A DNA stretch of 6,923 bases from Xanthobacteraceae bacterium (lineage in GTDB: Bacteria; Pseudomonadota; Alphaproteobacteria; Rhizobiales; Xanthobacteraceae). The stretch covers positions 1 to 6,923 of the forward strand of contig JASHVC010000804.1 of the NCBI GenBank assembly GCA_030039655.1. Reading direction: 5' to 3'. The notes beneath the pieces were generated by a model. It ran no database searches and was not told the origin of the DNA. It saw only the letters and a program-made list of their open reading frames with translations. Made by a program: the position numbers and the translations under genes. This document shows positions 5,754 through 6,923 of this stretch, piece by piece; the first letter of the stretch is position 1; the number at the start of each line of letters is the position of its first letter.

Positions 5754-5757
5754 GGAG
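5754..5757 (+). promoter_or_regulatory. Ribosome binding site that fixes the GTG start of the sensor kinase
   Basis: GGAG lies 6 nt before GTG 5764. No ATG occurs between the upstream in-frame stop (5707-5709) and the conserved N-terminus, so this site decides the start. Confidence 0.7.
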
Positions 5758-5763
5758 TCGGAC

Positions 5764-6923
5764 GTGCGAAGGAACGTGGGCGTCTTCGCGCCGATCCGAG
5801 ATTATGTCGAAACGCTGGTTCACCCTTCGGCGCAACAGGATGCGCTGACTGCGGCGCGCCATCGTGCGTTCATCGCGCCTCGACTGCTCGGTAGCGTGGT
5901 CGCGCTGGCGTCATTCCCGCTCTATTTGATCGCGCGCGGCACGCCGAGCGGGATCGAGCTCCTTGTGTTCGCCTGGCTCCTGGCGCCGATCCTTACCGCC
6001 TATTTTCTCTCGCGCACTGGCCGCTACGAGAGCGCCCATGTGCTGTCGTCTCTCGCGCTGACCGGGTTGATCACGATGGTCGCGTCGGTGACTGGCGGCA
6101 TTGGATCGTTCGCCGCGATTTGGCTGGTGGTCGTGCCGCTCGAAGCGGCGCTGTCGGCTTCCCGCCGGGTCGTCGCGACCGCGTCGACGTTGGCGCTAGT
6201 CGCTGCCGGTCTATTGGTGTTTCTCCGCTCCGAGCATCTCTTGCCGACATCAGGCGACCCTGAGGCGGCGCTTGCGGCGCTCGGCATCGTTTCGGCCGCG
6301 CTGTATGCAACGGGCCTCGCGCTTGGCGCCGAGGCACTCGCGCGCACCAGTTTCTGGCTGCTCTACGCGGAGGAGGACCGTTACCGATTGCTGGCGCACA
6401 ACATGACCGACGTGATTACGCGGCACGGCCGCGATGGCGCCGTGCTGTTTGCGTCGCCCGCTGCGGAGCAGTTGTTCGGGATGCCAGTCGGCGCGCTGGT
6501 TAATCATGGCTTGTTCGATAGGGTCCACGTAGCCGATCGGCCCGGTTACCTAGCCGCGCTTGGTGACGCTGCCGCACTGGCAGAGAGCCGCTCGGTCGAA
6601 TTCCGCGTCCGCCTCGATAGCGTTGATGCCGCCGGTCGCACTATCGCGCAATACGTGTGGATCGAAATGCGCTGCCGGCCGCTGCAGCAGGCGATGACCG
6701 ATACGGCAAAGGAGAATCGCGAAGTTGTCGCCGTGCTCCGCGACGTGAGCGCTCGCAAGCAGCAGCAGCAGGCGCTTGAGGAGGCGCGCACCGAGGCCGA
6801 TCGCGCCAATGTTCGCAAGAGCCGGTTCCTCGCCACGATGAGTCACGAATTGCGCACGCCGCTCAACGCCATCATCGGCTTCTCGGAAATGCTGATGAAG
6901 GAAGAGGTGCTGGCGCTCGATCA
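5764..6923 (+). CDS. divJ: Membrane sensor histidine kinase with PAS domain, DivJ-like (partial, C-terminus beyond the right edge)
   Basis: 386 codons are visible, with no stop before the right edge. Seen: a short cytoplasmic N-terminus; about six hydrophobic helices between residues 41 and 192, with TGGIGSFAAIWLVVVPLEAALSAS split across two of them; a PAS domain from about E203 (RYRLLAHNMTDVITRHGRDG) to about residue 330; a coiled linker; and the phospho-acceptor H-box FLATMSHELRTPLNAIIGFSEML with H361. The catalytic ATPase domain lies outside the window. DivJ phosphorylates the response regulator DivK (and PleD in Caulobacter), indirectly restraining CtrA. I assign DivJ from the membrane-PAS-kinase architecture and from mucR lying nearby, an arrangement I recall in other Rhizobiales; a PleC- or PdhS-like paralogue is possible. 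The start is GTG, supported by GGAG (5754-5757) 6 nt upstream and an in-frame TAA at 5707-5709. A promoter is not evident. Confidence 0.85.
   Translation, partial: MRRNVGVFAPIRDYVETLVHPSAQQDALTAARHRAFIAPRLLGSVVALASFPLYLIARGTPSGIELLVFAWLLAPILTAYFLSRTGRYESAHVLSSLALTGLITMVASVTGGIGSFAAIWLVVVPLEAALSASRRVVATASTLALVAAGLLVFLRSEHLLPTSGDPEAALAALGIVSAALYATGLALGAEALARTSFWLLYAEEDRYRLLAHNMTDVITRHGRDGAVLFASPAAEQLFGMPVGALVNHGLFDRVHVADRPGYLAALGDAAALAESRSVEFRVRLDSVDAAGRTIAQYVWIEMRCRPLQQAMTDTAKENREVVAVLRDVSARKQQQQALEEARTEADRANVRKSRFLATMSHELRTPLNAIIGFSEMLMKEEVLALD

Larger units (their letters stand above)
5329..5763. other. Intergenic region between the DUF5330 gene and the sensor kinase gene
   Basis: There are 435 bp with no credible gene, unusually long for this compact neighbourhood. 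It carries a bulged hairpin (5403-5447), an 18-bp palindrome (5456-5473), an AT-rich stretch (about 5448-5515) and two TTAAGCC repeats before the kinase start. A weak minus-strand promoter candidate, TTAGAA (5510-5515) and TAAATA (5487-5492) with a 17-bp spacer, would place the palindrome and hairpin in the DUF5330 leader. A perfect TTGACA at 5596-5601 has no matching -10. From about 5520 to 5700 I see nothing else. Confidence 0.55.

Noticed and set aside
1..6923. Mobile element, CRISPR array, toxin-antitoxin pair, tRNA or new defence system
   Set aside because: No transposase, terminal repeats, spaced repeat array, cloverleaf or paired small genes with suitable motifs were seen; the genes are ordinary chromosomal types.

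Overview
The window is high-GC DNA. Its gene content points to an alphaproteobacterium of the order Hyphomicrobiales (Rhizobiales), probably from a Bradyrhizobium-like or Beijerinckiaceae-like lineage. The evidence is a Ros/MucR regulator, a DUF5330 protein, a rhizobial-type Fe/Mn superoxide dismutase, and a DivJ-like sensor kinase, all of which look like chromosomal core genes. I see no transposase, phage gene, CRISPR array, tRNA or rRNA.

Layout from left to right: (1) a large membrane glycosyltransferase (GT-C / family 39-like) on the minus strand, open through the left edge, so its C-terminus is outside the window; (2) sodB on the minus strand, complete, with a good Shine-Dalgarno and a candidate promoter; (3) a 383-bp divergent intergenic region with a small AT-rich island framed by inverted GC arms; (4) an unrecognised 296-aa protein on the plus strand with two N-terminal membrane helices, a Pro/Ala-rich linker and a short C-terminal domain; (5) a 224-bp AT-richer regulatory gap with a good candidate promoter and three GTATAG boxes; (6) mucR on the plus strand, followed by a short intrinsic terminator; (7) sufE on the minus strand; (8) a small exported or anchored DUF5330 protein on the minus strand; (9) a 435-bp non-coding stretch with a strong bulged hairpin, an 18-bp palindrome and a pair of TTAAGCC repeats 20 bp apart; (10) a PAS-containing membrane sensor histidine kinase resembling DivJ, starting at GTG and running off the right edge.

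The functional theme of the right half is regulation. MucR and DivJ both feed the CtrA/DivK cell-cycle and envelope programme in alphaproteobacteria, and they lie near each other here with sufE and DUF5330 between them. The left half holds an oxidative-stress enzyme and an envelope glycosyltransferase, with no evident functional link to each other.

I did not find a convincing new multi-gene system. The points most worth a second look are the loss of a zinc-ligand residue in MucR, the mixed metal-specificity residues of the superoxide dismutase, the cis-elements in the divJ-side intergenic region, and the uncharacterised 296-aa membrane protein.
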